64,000 nt of DNA from Sphingobium abikonense NBRC 16140 (GTDB lineage: Bacteria > Pseudomonadota > Alphaproteobacteria > Sphingomonadales > Sphingomonadaceae): NCBI RefSeq assembly GCF_001598335.1, contig NZ_BCYT01000012.1:24686-88685 (forward strand). The letters are read 5' to 3'. Of this stretch, positions 51,750 to 59,117 are shown one piece after another. The translations under genes and the position numbers were made by a program. How positions within the stretch are numbered: the stretch's first letter is position 1; the number at the start of each line of letters is the position of its first letter. Under the pieces are notes generated by a model. It made no database searches, was not told the DNA's origin, and saw nothing but the letters and a program-made list of their open reading frames with translations.

Positions 51750-52613
51750 TTACGCCAGCGGGTCTAGCGTGCCGAGCCATGCCACCAACGCGACGATCGC
51801 CACGGCTGTGCTGGTTTCGAGCGCCAGCGACAGGCGAAGCCAGCCGATGGCCTGCTGATCGTTCCCGCCTTCCAGGCGCGGGGTCAGCCACCAGCGATTG
51901 GCCGCAGCAAGTAGCAGCATGAGGCCGAACAGCACCAGCTTCATGGTCAGGAGCAGGCCGTAGCGGGCCTGCAGCATCGCTGACAGTTGATCCCATCCCA
52001 CAATCATGACGGCGTTGACAGCGCCGCTCAGCACCAGCGAGACAACGATCAGGCTGCCCATCACGGCAAAGCACGACAGCATCCTTGCCATATGCCGCAT
52101 GTTCGCCGTGGTGGGATGATGGGTCAGCAGGGATTGAAGGAGAACGACGAGCGCGCCGATCCACGCGGACGCCGCCCATATGTGAACAATATCGGCGGCC
52201 CGATGAACCTGGCCGGCCATATTCTCTGTCGCGCCGGCATGGCCGGTCCAGGCAAGCGTCGCCGCCGCCACCGCCGCGGGGAGCAGCGACAGGCGCACAC
52301 GGCCCGCTAAGACAAATGCCAGCACAAGGAGAAGCGCGCCGCCCCGGACGGCGAGCACCGTGCCGATGGGCGTCATCGTCAGCACGATATGCAGGGTGGA
52401 CCAGTCGGGGGGCAGGATGGGCGCCCCCGTCATCGTCGCGGTACTCGCCAGCAGCCAGAAGGCCGACAAGGCAAGGCCGCCGAGCGCCAGCGCGGCGACG
52501 TGGCGCGGGCGTCCCGCCATGCCCATGACCCACCAGAACAGCGGCAGGCCCATGAGCAGGGCCAGGTCGATCATCAACGCGAAGCGCGCCGCGACAAATG
52601 CCCCCTCGGTCAC
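51750..52613 (-). CDS. copD: CopD-type copper resistance membrane protein
   Basis: CopD is an inner-membrane protein that works with CopC in copper handling. The 287-residue product has about eight membrane helices. The segment HRAADIVHIWAASAWIGALVVLLQSLL (about residues 140-166) with histidines and W is typical of the family, as is MLQARYGLLLTMKLVLFGLMLLLAAANRWWLTPRL. The frame is open upstream, overlapping copC, but the GTG at 52613 (VTEGAFVAARFALMIDL) is 7 bp after the copC stop and gives a good start. It follows copC on the same strand, and both are divergent from the CnrYXH-like regulator genes. Confidence 0.88.
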   Translation of the reverse strand: MTEGAFVAARFALMIDLALLMGLPLFWWVMGMAGRPRHVAALALGGLALSAFWLLASTATMTGAPILPPDWSTLHIVLTMTPIGTVLAVRGGALLLVLAFVLAGRVRLSLLPAAVAAATLAWTGHAGATENMAGQVHRAADIVHIWAASAWIGALVVLLQSLLTHHPTTANMRHMARMLSCFAVMGSLIVVSLVLSGAVNAVMIVGWDQLSAMLQARYGLLLTMKLVLFGLMLLLAAANRWWLTPRLEGGNDQQAIGWLRLSLALETSTAVAIVALVAWLGTLDPLA

Positions 52614-52620
52614 GATCCGG

Positions 52621-52995
52621 TTACTTGACCGTGAAGCTGTAGCCGCCTTCCATCTTGTGCTGGTCGGCGCCGACGATATGCCATTTAAGATCATAGGTGC
52701 CGGCAGGCAGTGGACGCGGAAGGGTCAGAACCATCGTCTTGCCTTCTACGCTGGTCTTGAAGCCCTTGATGGGCATCGGCGGATGATCGGCCATGCCCGG
52801 CATCGCGGTCATGGTGAGGTCGGCGCCGCTCATCGGAGCAAGGAAGGTTTCGGAAAAGGTCAGCGTCAGCTTGGAAGGCTTGGATACGGTTGCGTTGGCG
52901 GCTGGGTTCGACGAAACCAGCTTGCTGTGGGCAGCGGCCACGCCCGGCAGGGCAATGGCGATGGCGGCAGCGAGAGAAAGATAGGTCCGGGTCAT
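52621..52995 (-). CDS. copC: CopC copper-binding periplasmic protein
   Basis: CopC carries copper in the periplasm, binding Cu(II) through an N-terminal histidine. The 124-residue product has a signal peptide (TYLSLAAAIAIALPGVAAA) followed at once by HSKLVSSNPA. The first mature residue is thus the Cu(II) ligand histidine. A Met-rich segment (APMSGADLTMTAMPGMADHPPMP, about residues 53-75) may add Cu(I) sites. IVGADQHKMEGGYSFTVK at the end carries the D and H of the copper site. GGAGA before the ATG at 52995 decides this start. It forms an operon with copD. Confidence 0.93.
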   Translation of the reverse strand: MTRTYLSLAAAIAIALPGVAAAHSKLVSSNPAANATVSKPSKLTLTFSETFLAPMSGADLTMTAMPGMADHPPMPIKGFKTSVEGKTMVLTLPRPLPAGTYDLKWHIVGADQHKMEGGYSFTVK

Positions 52996-53135
52996 GGAAG
53001 TCTCCATCGGGGGTGTTCAGCCGGTTTACGCGCCCGCTTGCGCTACCCCTCGGCTCCTGTGCATATTTTCTTGGCGTGCCCGACGAGGGATGGCGCCCGG
53101 ACGCGCGTATGCCAGGCATGAGTGGAGACAGGATG

Positions 53136-53396
53136 ATGGCCGATCTGGATCATTGGCTCGACGCGGTTCGGTCGGAGCCGTCAGACGGGCGCCTTGCGCA
53201 GATGGACGCCGCGGTCATGGAAGGGCTTGCGCGCCATCGCGACCGCATGACGGCGCGGCGTAGCCTGATGCTGGCGGGACTGCTGGCGGTCGGGATCGGC
53301 TGGGCAGGCAGCCTTGTCCCCGGCGCGCCCGCGCAGGCGGCATCGCTTCCCATCGGCATGTCGGATTACGCGCCATCGAGCCTGCTCGGCCAATGA
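53136..53396 (+). CDS. CnrY-like membrane anti-sigma factor
   Basis: In CnrY of Cupriavidus the N-terminal tail holds the sigma factor CnrH through a hydrophobic knob (as I recall V4, W7, L8). Here, from the ATG at 53136, the product opens MADLDHWLDAVR with L4, W7 and L8. A cytoplasmic part of about 42 residues follows, then one membrane helix (SLMLAGLLAVGIGWAGSLV, about 43-61) and a short periplasmic tail. The length, 86 residues, is near that of CnrY (95). GGAG at 53124-53127 is eight bases before this ATG; ATG at 53133 is an alternative. It overlaps the sensor gene by ATGA. The sequence is weakly conserved and often left hypothetical. Confidence 0.7.
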   Translation: MADLDHWLDAVRSEPSDGRLAQMDAAVMEGLARHRDRMTARRSLMLAGLLAVGIGWAGSLVPGAPAQAASLPIGMSDYAPSSLLGQ

Positions 53397-53830
53397 CGTT
53401 CGGCCGCTATGTGCTCGTCGCGGTGGTGGCCTTTGCCGCTGCCCTGGCCGCCGTGCTGTTGGCGCGCACATGGCTGGCGCCGCCGCCCCGCGTCGAAAGC
53501 CAGGTCCATGCCCTGCTGCACGAAAAGCTGGATCTCGATCCGGCGCAGGAGGCGCGCATCCACCAGCTTGAGCAAGGCTTTGCCGCGCGGCGCGCGGCGC
53601 TGGAGGCGGAAATGCGCGCCGACAATCAGCGGATGGCGAGGGCGATCGAAACCGAACATGGCTATGGACCGCAGGTCGCGGCCGCCGTCGACCGGACGCA
53701 TCATGTGATGGGGCGTTTGCAGAAGGAGACGCTCCAGCACATCTTCGCGATGCGCGGCGTCCTGCGGCCCGATCAGGCGGCGCAATTCGACGCCGCCATC
53801 GTCAAGGCGCTGACACAGCCCGCCCGGTGA
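53393..53830 (+). CDS. CnrX-like periplasmic metal sensor
   Basis: CnrX senses Ni/Co in the periplasm and controls release of the sigma factor. The 145-residue protein has an N-terminal anchor (YVLVAVVAFAAALAAVLLA, about residues 6-24) and a helical sensor domain. The metal-ligand positions known for CnrX (H42, H46, E63, H119, M123) have counterparts H39, H43, E60, H116 and M120, all at a constant offset of three: VHALLHEKL, HQLEQGF and LQHIFAM. It lies between the anti-sigma and sigma genes, both overlapping (ATGA and GTGA). The family also includes copper-region members, so the true metal is open. Confidence 0.85.
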   Translation: MTFGRYVLVAVVAFAAALAAVLLARTWLAPPPRVESQVHALLHEKLDLDPAQEARIHQLEQGFAARRAALEAEMRADNQRMARAIETEHGYGPQVAAAVDRTHHVMGRLQKETLQHIFAMRGVLRPDQAAQFDAAIVKALTQPAR

Positions 53831-54402
53831 CGCTGGCCGACGCCGACGACCGGGCGCTTGCCGCGCGCGCGCAGGCAGGCGAGCAGGCGGCCTATGCCAT
53901 GTTGATGGCGCGGCATCGCGATGCCGTCTGGCGTCTTGCGCGTGGGCATGTGGGCGATGCGGACGAAGCGCTCGACATCACGCAGGACGCTTTCGTCGCC
54001 GCCTTTGCCGCGATCGGCCGGTATGACGGATCGCGTCCGTTCCGGGCGTGGATGGCGCGGATCACGCTCAACAAATGCCGGGACTGGGCAAGACGGCGCG
54101 CCGTTCGGCGCTTCTTCACGCTGGCAAAACCGATCGACGACGCGGTGCATGTTGCTGACCTGACGGCATCGCCCGAAGACGCACTGGCGTCGGCCGAGGG
54201 CGTCACTAGGATCAATGCCGCCATCGCGGCGCTGCCCTTCAATCTCAAGGAGGTGCTGTTGCTCCGCACCATCGAGGCCATGAGCCAGGCTGACACCGCC
54301 ATTCTTCTGGGAATCAGTGAGAAGGCCGTCGAAACCCGGCTATATCGCGCGAGGGCGAAATTGACCGAAATGTTGAGGGGTGGCGACGACGACCGCGTAT
54401 AG
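53827..54402 (+). CDS. ECF sigma factor, CnrH-like
   Basis: This 191-residue ECF sigma factor should be held by the CnrY-like protein and released on metal sensing. Region 2 reads ALAARAQAGEQAAYAMLMARHRDAVWRLARGHVGDADEALDITQDAFVAAF-type sequence (about residues 8-58). Region 4 reads LPFNLKEVLLLRTIEAMSQADTAILLGISEKAVETRLYRARAKL (about 135-180). The length matches CnrH. It begins at a GTG inside the sensor stop codon and ends 6 bp before copA. The regulator genes and the multicopper oxidase genes therefore share one transcript, an autoregulated design. Confidence 0.9.
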   Translation: MTLADADDRALAARAQAGEQAAYAMLMARHRDAVWRLARGHVGDADEALDITQDAFVAAFAAIGRYDGSRPFRAWMARITLNKCRDWARRRAVRRFFTLAKPIDDAVHVADLTASPEDALASAEGVTRINAAIAALPFNLKEVLLLRTIEAMSQADTAILLGISEKAVETRLYRARAKLTEMLRGGDDDRV

Positions 54403-54408
54403 AGAGGC

Positions 54409-56148
54409 ATGACCAGCCTTGCCTTAGACCGACGCACCCTCATCCGGGGTGCGGCCGCCCTTTCCATGGTCCGCGCTTTTCCCGCCTGGGCGCAGAGCGG
54501 TTCCGCCGGCCTCCGCCCGGCGCCCGACATGCTGTCGGGGGACAGGATCGAATTGACCGTCGGCACAAGCCATTTCGCGACCGGAGGGCGTTCCGCCCAC
54601 GCCGTCACCATCAACGGCACCCTGCCCGCGCCGCTCATTCGGTTGAGGGAGGGGCAAAATGTTCAGTTGGCCGTGACCAACCGGCTGAAGGAGGACACGT
54701 CGATCCACTGGCACGGGTTGATCGTGCCGTTCCAGATGGACGGGGTGCCCGGCATCAGTTTTCCGGGCATCCGCCCCGGCGAGACGTTCACATATGACTT
54801 TCCGATCCGTCAGTCGGGGACCTACTGGTATCACAGTCATTCGGGGATGCAGGAGGCGATGGGCCATTATGGTCCGATCGTGATCGACCCGGCCGGTCCT
54901 GACCCCGTGCAGTCGGACCGGGAGCATGTGATCGTCCTGTCCGACTGGTCGCCGGTCCATCCGCACAAGCTGATGCAGCGGCTGAAGCAGATGGGCGGCT
55001 ATTACAATATGCAGAAGCAGACGCTGGCCGGGCTGCTGCAGGGCAGGGACCAGAGCCTCAAGGACCGGATGGACTGGGGCAAGATGCGGATGGACCCCAC
55101 CGACATTTCAGACGTCACCGGGTCGACCTACAGCTATCTGGTGAACGGCCATGGCACGCCGGAAAACTGGACCGGTCTGTTCGCGCCGGGCGAGCGGGTG
55201 CGGCTGCGCATCGTCAATGCGTCCGCCATGACCAATTTCAACGTGCGGCTGCCCGACCTGCCCATGAGCGTGGTGCAATGTGACGGCCAGCATGTGCAGC
55301 CGGTCGAAACCGACGAATTCCAGATCGGGATCGCGGAAACCTATGACGTGATCGTCCGGCCCATCGAGGCGAAGCCCTACGCCCTGGTCGCCGAGGCGAT
55401 CGACCGGTCCGGGCTTGTCCGCGCCACGTTGGCGCCGCAGGTCGGGATGATCGCGCCGATCCCGCCCCTGCGCCAGAGGCCGCTGCTGACCATGAAGGAC
55501 ATGGGCATGGATATGAGCGGCATAGACATGGGGCAGAACGGCGTAATCGACCTCAGCCAACCCGCCAACGACAGCATGGCGGGCCATTCGATGAAGATGC
55601 TCGATCCGTCGGTCGCGCCCGACGTACCGATGGGACCGGGGGTCGCCACCCTGTCGTCCATGCCGGCTGACAGGACCGCCGACCGACCCACGGGCCTGGA
55701 AGATGTCGATCACCGCGTCCTCACCTATGCGGATCTCAAGGCGCTGGAACCCAACAGCGATACCCGCTCGCCGACCCGTTCGCTCGACATTCACCTGACC
55801 GCGAACATGGAGCGCTATATGTGGTCGTTCGACGGGGTGAAGCTGTCCGACCGCGCCGAACCCATCGCCTTTCGCCACACGGAGCGGGTGCGCGTGACGC
55901 TCATCAACGACACGATGATGCCGCACCCCATCCATATTCACGGCCATTTCTTCCAGCTCGTGACCGGGGAGGATGCTGCCGCCAATCCGCGCAAGCATAC
56001 CGTCAACGTCCTGCCGGGGGGAAAAGTGAGCTTCGACCTTACCGCCGACGCCATCGGCGACTGGGCGTTCCATTGCCACATGCTGATGCACATGCATGCG
56101 GGCATGATGCGGGTGGTAACGGTCCGGCACGAAGGGGGTGCGGCATGA
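54409..56148 (+). CDS. copA: CopA-type multicopper oxidase
   Basis: CopA is a periplasmic multicopper oxidase that oxidises Cu(I) and confers resistance. The 579-residue protein has a Tat signal (LDRRTLIRGAAALSMVRAFPAWA). Copper sites are all present: HWHGLIVPFQMDG (about residues 99-111), YWYHSHSGMQE (about 142-152), HPIHIHGHFFQL and WAFHCHMLMHMHAGMM at the end, with the type 1 cysteine. A Met-rich segment MKDMGMDMSGIDMGQ (about 363-377) and MAGHSMKM are likely Cu(I) sites. It is the fourth gene of the regulator-cop operon and overlaps copB by ATGA. Confidence 0.96.
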   Translation: MTSLALDRRTLIRGAAALSMVRAFPAWAQSGSAGLRPAPDMLSGDRIELTVGTSHFATGGRSAHAVTINGTLPAPLIRLREGQNVQLAVTNRLKEDTSIHWHGLIVPFQMDGVPGISFPGIRPGETFTYDFPIRQSGTYWYHSHSGMQEAMGHYGPIVIDPAGPDPVQSDREHVIVLSDWSPVHPHKLMQRLKQMGGYYNMQKQTLAGLLQGRDQSLKDRMDWGKMRMDPTDISDVTGSTYSYLVNGHGTPENWTGLFAPGERVRLRIVNASAMTNFNVRLPDLPMSVVQCDGQHVQPVETDEFQIGIAETYDVIVRPIEAKPYALVAEAIDRSGLVRATLAPQVGMIAPIPPLRQRPLLTMKDMGMDMSGIDMGQNGVIDLSQPANDSMAGHSMKMLDPSVAPDVPMGPGVATLSSMPADRTADRPTGLEDVDHRVLTYADLKALEPNSDTRSPTRSLDIHLTANMERYMWSFDGVKLSDRAEPIAFRHTERVRVTLINDTMMPHPIHIHGHFFQLVTGEDAAANPRKHTVNVLPGGKVSFDLTADAIGDWAFHCHMLMHMHAGMMRVVTVRHEGGAA

Positions 56149-57053
56149 GGCGCGCGCTTGGGCTATTCCTGCTAGCCGTCGCGCTGCCGGCGAAGGCGCA
56201 GACCATGGACCATAGCCAGATGGACCATGGCGCGCATGAGATGCCGCAGAGCGAGACATCACCGGCCGCTGGTGCCCATGCCGGGCATGACATGGGCGGT
56301 GCGGACAGCACCGTCCCGAAAGGCACGCCGCCGCCCGCCCCCACCGATCATGCCGCCGATGCGATCTACGACCCTGCGGTCATGGCGCGCGCCCGCGCCG
56401 CTCTGACGCACGAGCATGGCGGCATGACCTATTCCCAGTTGATGATCGACCGGCTGGAATATCGGGCGCAGGACGGTCGCGACGGCTATCATTGGGAAGG
56501 CGAAGGCTGGATCGGGGGCGACATCAATCGGCTCGCGATCAAGTCGGAAGGCGAGGGCGAAGTTGGCGGACGGCTGGAAAGCGCTGAAGTGCAACTTCTC
56601 TACAGCCGCGCGATCGACCCGTGGTGGAACGTCGTCGGTGGCGTTCGGCAGGACTTCCGGCCCCAGCCCGACCGGACGTACGCGACGATCGGGATCGAAG
56701 GGCTGGCGCCTTACTGGTTCGAGGTGGAGGGACAGTTATTTCTGTCGAACAAGGGCGATGCCCATGCGCGGCTGGAGGCGAGCTATGACCAGCGCATCAC
56801 GCAAAGGCTGATCCTGCAACCGGCGATGGAAGTGAATCTGGCTGTGCAGGATGTACCTGAACTGGGGATCGGGTCGGGCCTTTCCGATGTCGAACTGGGA
56901 CTGCGGCTGCGTTACGAGTTCGCGCGCGAGTTCGCCCCCTATGTCGGTGTGAACTGGGAGCGCAAGTTGGGTGATACGGCTCGCTACGCTCGTCTGGAGG
57001 GCGAGAAGCCGGCGGCGACAAGTCTAGTGGTGGGACTGCGCTTCTGGTTCTAG
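56145..57053 (+). CDS. copB: CopB copper-resistance outer-membrane protein
   Basis: CopB is an outer-membrane beta-barrel paired with CopA. The 302-residue product has a signal peptide (GLFLLAVALPAKAQ) and an N-terminal metal-binding region rich in His and Met (MDHSQMDHGAHEM ... AHAGHDMGG). A barrel follows from about residue 95: WEGEGWIGGDINRLAIKSEGEGEVGG, VQLLYSRAIDPWWNVVGGVRQDF, and the terminal strand LVVGLRFWF. The frame is open upstream inside copA; the ATG at 56145 overlapping the copA stop is the start. It is the last gene of the operon, before a 110-bp gap. Confidence 0.95.
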   Translation: MRRALGLFLLAVALPAKAQTMDHSQMDHGAHEMPQSETSPAAGAHAGHDMGGADSTVPKGTPPPAPTDHAADAIYDPAVMARARAALTHEHGGMTYSQLMIDRLEYRAQDGRDGYHWEGEGWIGGDINRLAIKSEGEGEVGGRLESAEVQLLYSRAIDPWWNVVGGVRQDFRPQPDRTYATIGIEGLAPYWFEVEGQLFLSNKGDAHARLEASYDQRITQRLILQPAMEVNLAVQDVPELGIGSGLSDVELGLRLRYEFAREFAPYVGVNWERKLGDTARYARLEGEKPAATSLVVGLRFWF

Positions 57054-57163
57054 GACGGCCCGCGGCATAAGCTGCCGCGCGCCAGCAATATTTCGTCATG
57101 CAAATGACAAAGTTGGCGGCGCTTCGCACGATAGCGCCGTGTGCCGATCCCTAAAGTCCGTCC

Positions 57164-57895
57164 ATGTCACGACACAGGATCGGACCGAGGCGGATTGTGA
57201 CGAGCGTCGCCATGGCGGTGCTCTGTCATGCCTTTGGCGTTCCGCGTGCGGCTGCCCAGGATGAAGGGGCATGGGCGCTGTCAGGCGGCTTCGACCTCAT
57301 CGAAACCCGTTCGGGGTCGGATGGCGACGTATTCTTGCTGGACGGGAGTTTTTCCTACGGCAACGCGACCGACCAGATCATGCTGATGACGCAGGGCGGC
57401 GGAGCGCTTCAGCCGCAGTTCGACGAAGTCCAGATGCGTCTTTTCTACGGGCACACGGTGGGCAATACGACCTGGCTGGTCGGCGTGCGCAAGGATTTCA
57501 AGCCGCACCCGCGCGATCTTCATGCCACGGTGGGGGTGCAGGGGACGGTAGGCACCCGCCTCAGTTGGGAAACATATGTTTTTCTATCCGATGACGGGCA
57601 GGTGACCGGCGAAGGTCAGGTAATCTATCAGTTGCCGATCACCGGCCGGCTGTATCTGGAACCCCGCGTGGCGGCGGCATGGTCGGCGACTAGCGATAGA
57701 GGGCAGGGCGTCGCATCGGGCTTGAGCGAAGGTGAGGGTGCGCTTCGCCTTCGCTATCGCCTGACGCCGAAGATCAATATCTATGCCGGTGTTGCGCACG
57801 AACGGCTGCTGTCGGGCACGCGGCGGCTGGCGCGCGCATCAGGCGATACATTGCAATCGACCATGGCAGTGATCGGGTTCGGTTTCAGTCTGTAG
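57164..57895 (+). CDS. CopB-like outer-membrane protein lacking the His/Met region
   Basis: This 243-residue protein is a second CopB-type barrel. It shares VQMRLFYGHTVGNTTWLVGVRKDFKPHPRDLHATVGVQG and the tandem barrel strands with copB (compare VQLLYSRAIDPWWNVVGGVRQDF). It also shares SGLSEGEGALRLRYRL and the final strand MAVIGFGFSL. It has a signal peptide (ending around PRAAAQ) but no His/Met-rich N-terminus. The mature protein starts almost directly with the barrel. It is 110 bp after copB in the same direction and could be cotranscribed or have its own promoter. It may be a structural relative that has lost metal binding. Confidence 0.75.
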   Translation: MSRHRIGPRRIVTSVAMAVLCHAFGVPRAAAQDEGAWALSGGFDLIETRSGSDGDVFLLDGSFSYGNATDQIMLMTQGGGALQPQFDEVQMRLFYGHTVGNTTWLVGVRKDFKPHPRDLHATVGVQGTVGTRLSWETYVFLSDDGQVTGEGQVIYQLPITGRLYLEPRVAAAWSATSDRGQGVASGLSEGEGALRLRYRLTPKINIYAGVAHERLLSGTRRLARASGDTLQSTMAVIGFGFSL

Positions 57896-57920
57896 CGCCC
57901 AGCCTGCGACCGCCCGATCG

Positions 57921-58406
57921 TCAGGTGTCGGCACCGAACAATTGGTCGACCGGATAGCCGTCGCGCAGGATTGGCGAGCCAAGCACGATATAGCTGAAAT
58001 ATTTTTCTATCCCGGCGTCGCTGTCCAGCAGGTTTTCGATGATGCGCTGATAGTGGCTGACGCTGCGCGCGACAACTTTGAGGAAATAGTCGTAGCCGCC
58101 GCTGACATGATGACATTCGACGATTTCGCGCACTTCGCGCGCGCGAGTGAGGAAGCGGTCGAAGTCGGCGACGCGGTGATCGGCCAGCGTGATCTCGGTA
58201 AAGACCATCAGATAGTCGCCGAGCTTTTCCAGCGCGACGCGCGCGCCGTAGGACCGGATAAAGCCGGCATCTTCAAGTCTCTTGAGGCGACTGAGACATG
58301 GGCTGGCCGACAGGCCGATCGCATTCGCCAGCCCGACATTGGTGACGCGGCCATGTTCCTGAAGATAGGACAATATCTTGAAGTCGAGCCGATCAAGTCT
58401 ATCCAT
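57921..58406 (-). CDS. Lrp/AsnC-family regulator A
   Basis: Lrp-type proteins are DNA-binding octamers that sense amino acids. The 161-residue protein has the helix-turn-helix in KILSYLQEHGRVTNVGLANAIGLSASPCLSRLKRLEDAGFI (residues about 9-49). The RAM domain from about residue 68 has VFTEITLADHRVADFDRFL, CHHVSGGYDYFLKVVA and YIVLGSPI. It ends FGADT. It is divergent from a second Lrp-type gene, with 190 bp between starts and no target gene beside them. It is nearest to Lrp paralogs of amino-acid catabolism control. Confidence 0.92.
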   Translation of the reverse strand: MDRLDRLDFKILSYLQEHGRVTNVGLANAIGLSASPCLSRLKRLEDAGFIRSYGARVALEKLGDYLMVFTEITLADHRVADFDRFLTRAREVREIVECHHVSGGYDYFLKVVARSVSHYQRIIENLLDSDAGIEKYFSYIVLGSPILRDGYPVDQLFGADT

Positions 58407-58596
58407 AGCACGCTCCGCGCCAACACCTGGCCGCTTTGAGCGTAAGGCAAATTCAACGGCAGATTATGCCGGTGAGATCGGGTAGCCGCAATTTTCATTC
58501 ACATGACCTGCGCCAACCGCAGAAAGACCCGTGCATATGGCGCATGATCGCCGACATCAGTCAGTGATGACGTTGGGCGGGGTGCGAAGAGCAAGC

Positions 58597-59061
58597 ATGA
58601 AACTCGACCGGATCGACATCAAAATTCTGCGCAGGCTGCAAACGCATGGCCGGATCAGCAATGTGGAACTGGCCGAAGCGGTAGGCCTGTCCGCCAGTCC
58701 GTGCCTTGCGCGGATCAAGAAGCTGGAAGCGGCCGGGATCATCGTGGGGTATGAAGCGCGGTTCGACCTGGCGAAGCTCGGCAATTTCGTGACAGCCTAT
58801 GTGCAGGTGATCCTGAAGAACCACCGGCGGTCCGAAGCGCAAAGGTTCGAGAAAGCGGTGCTCCGTTTTCCCGAAATTGCCGAGTTTCACATGGTCAACG
58901 GGAAGTTCGACTATCTGATGAAGATCATTGTTCCCGGTTTCGACGGACCCGGGCGCATCATGCAACAAATGTGGCAGGCGGACCTCGGCATCCAGAGCTA
59001 TTCGGTGTTCATCGTGTCCGGCACCCCGATTCAGAATGCATCGGTGCCCATCGACGAATGA
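58597..59061 (+). CDS. Lrp/AsnC-family regulator B
   Basis: The second of two divergent Lrp proteins, 154 residues. It begins MKLDRIDIKILRRLQTHGRISNVELAEAVGLSASPCLARIKKLEAAGIIVGYEA-type sequence (the helix-turn-helix). The RAM domain contains TAYVQVILKNHRRSEAQRFE, FHMVNGKFDYLMKIIV and YSVFIVSGTPIQ. The frame is open back to 58531, but the ATG at 58597 gives the family N-terminus. Both share the SASPCL recognition helix, so their DNA targets may overlap. Its stop is close to the presumed edge of the conjugative island. Confidence 0.92.
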   Translation: MKLDRIDIKILRRLQTHGRISNVELAEAVGLSASPCLARIKKLEAAGIIVGYEARFDLAKLGNFVTAYVQVILKNHRRSEAQRFEKAVLRFPEIAEFHMVNGKFDYLMKIIVPGFDGPGRIMQQMWQADLGIQSYSVFIVSGTPIQNASVPIDE

Positions 59062-59117
59062 TGACTGGGAAATACACCAAATTCGGGAGAAATTGCTTCC
59101 GATCATTTGATCCGCGG

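Noticed and set aside
53108..53135. Earlier ATG codons at 53109 and 53118 for the anti-sigma gene
   Set aside because: GGAG at 53124-53127 lies after both, and starting at 53136 puts W and L at the positions known from CnrY.
58561..59110. Extension of the traA frame through the Lrp gene on the other strand
   Set aside because: The frame stays open by composition only; beyond about 59120 it no longer resembles TraA and is antisense to a complete Lrp gene.
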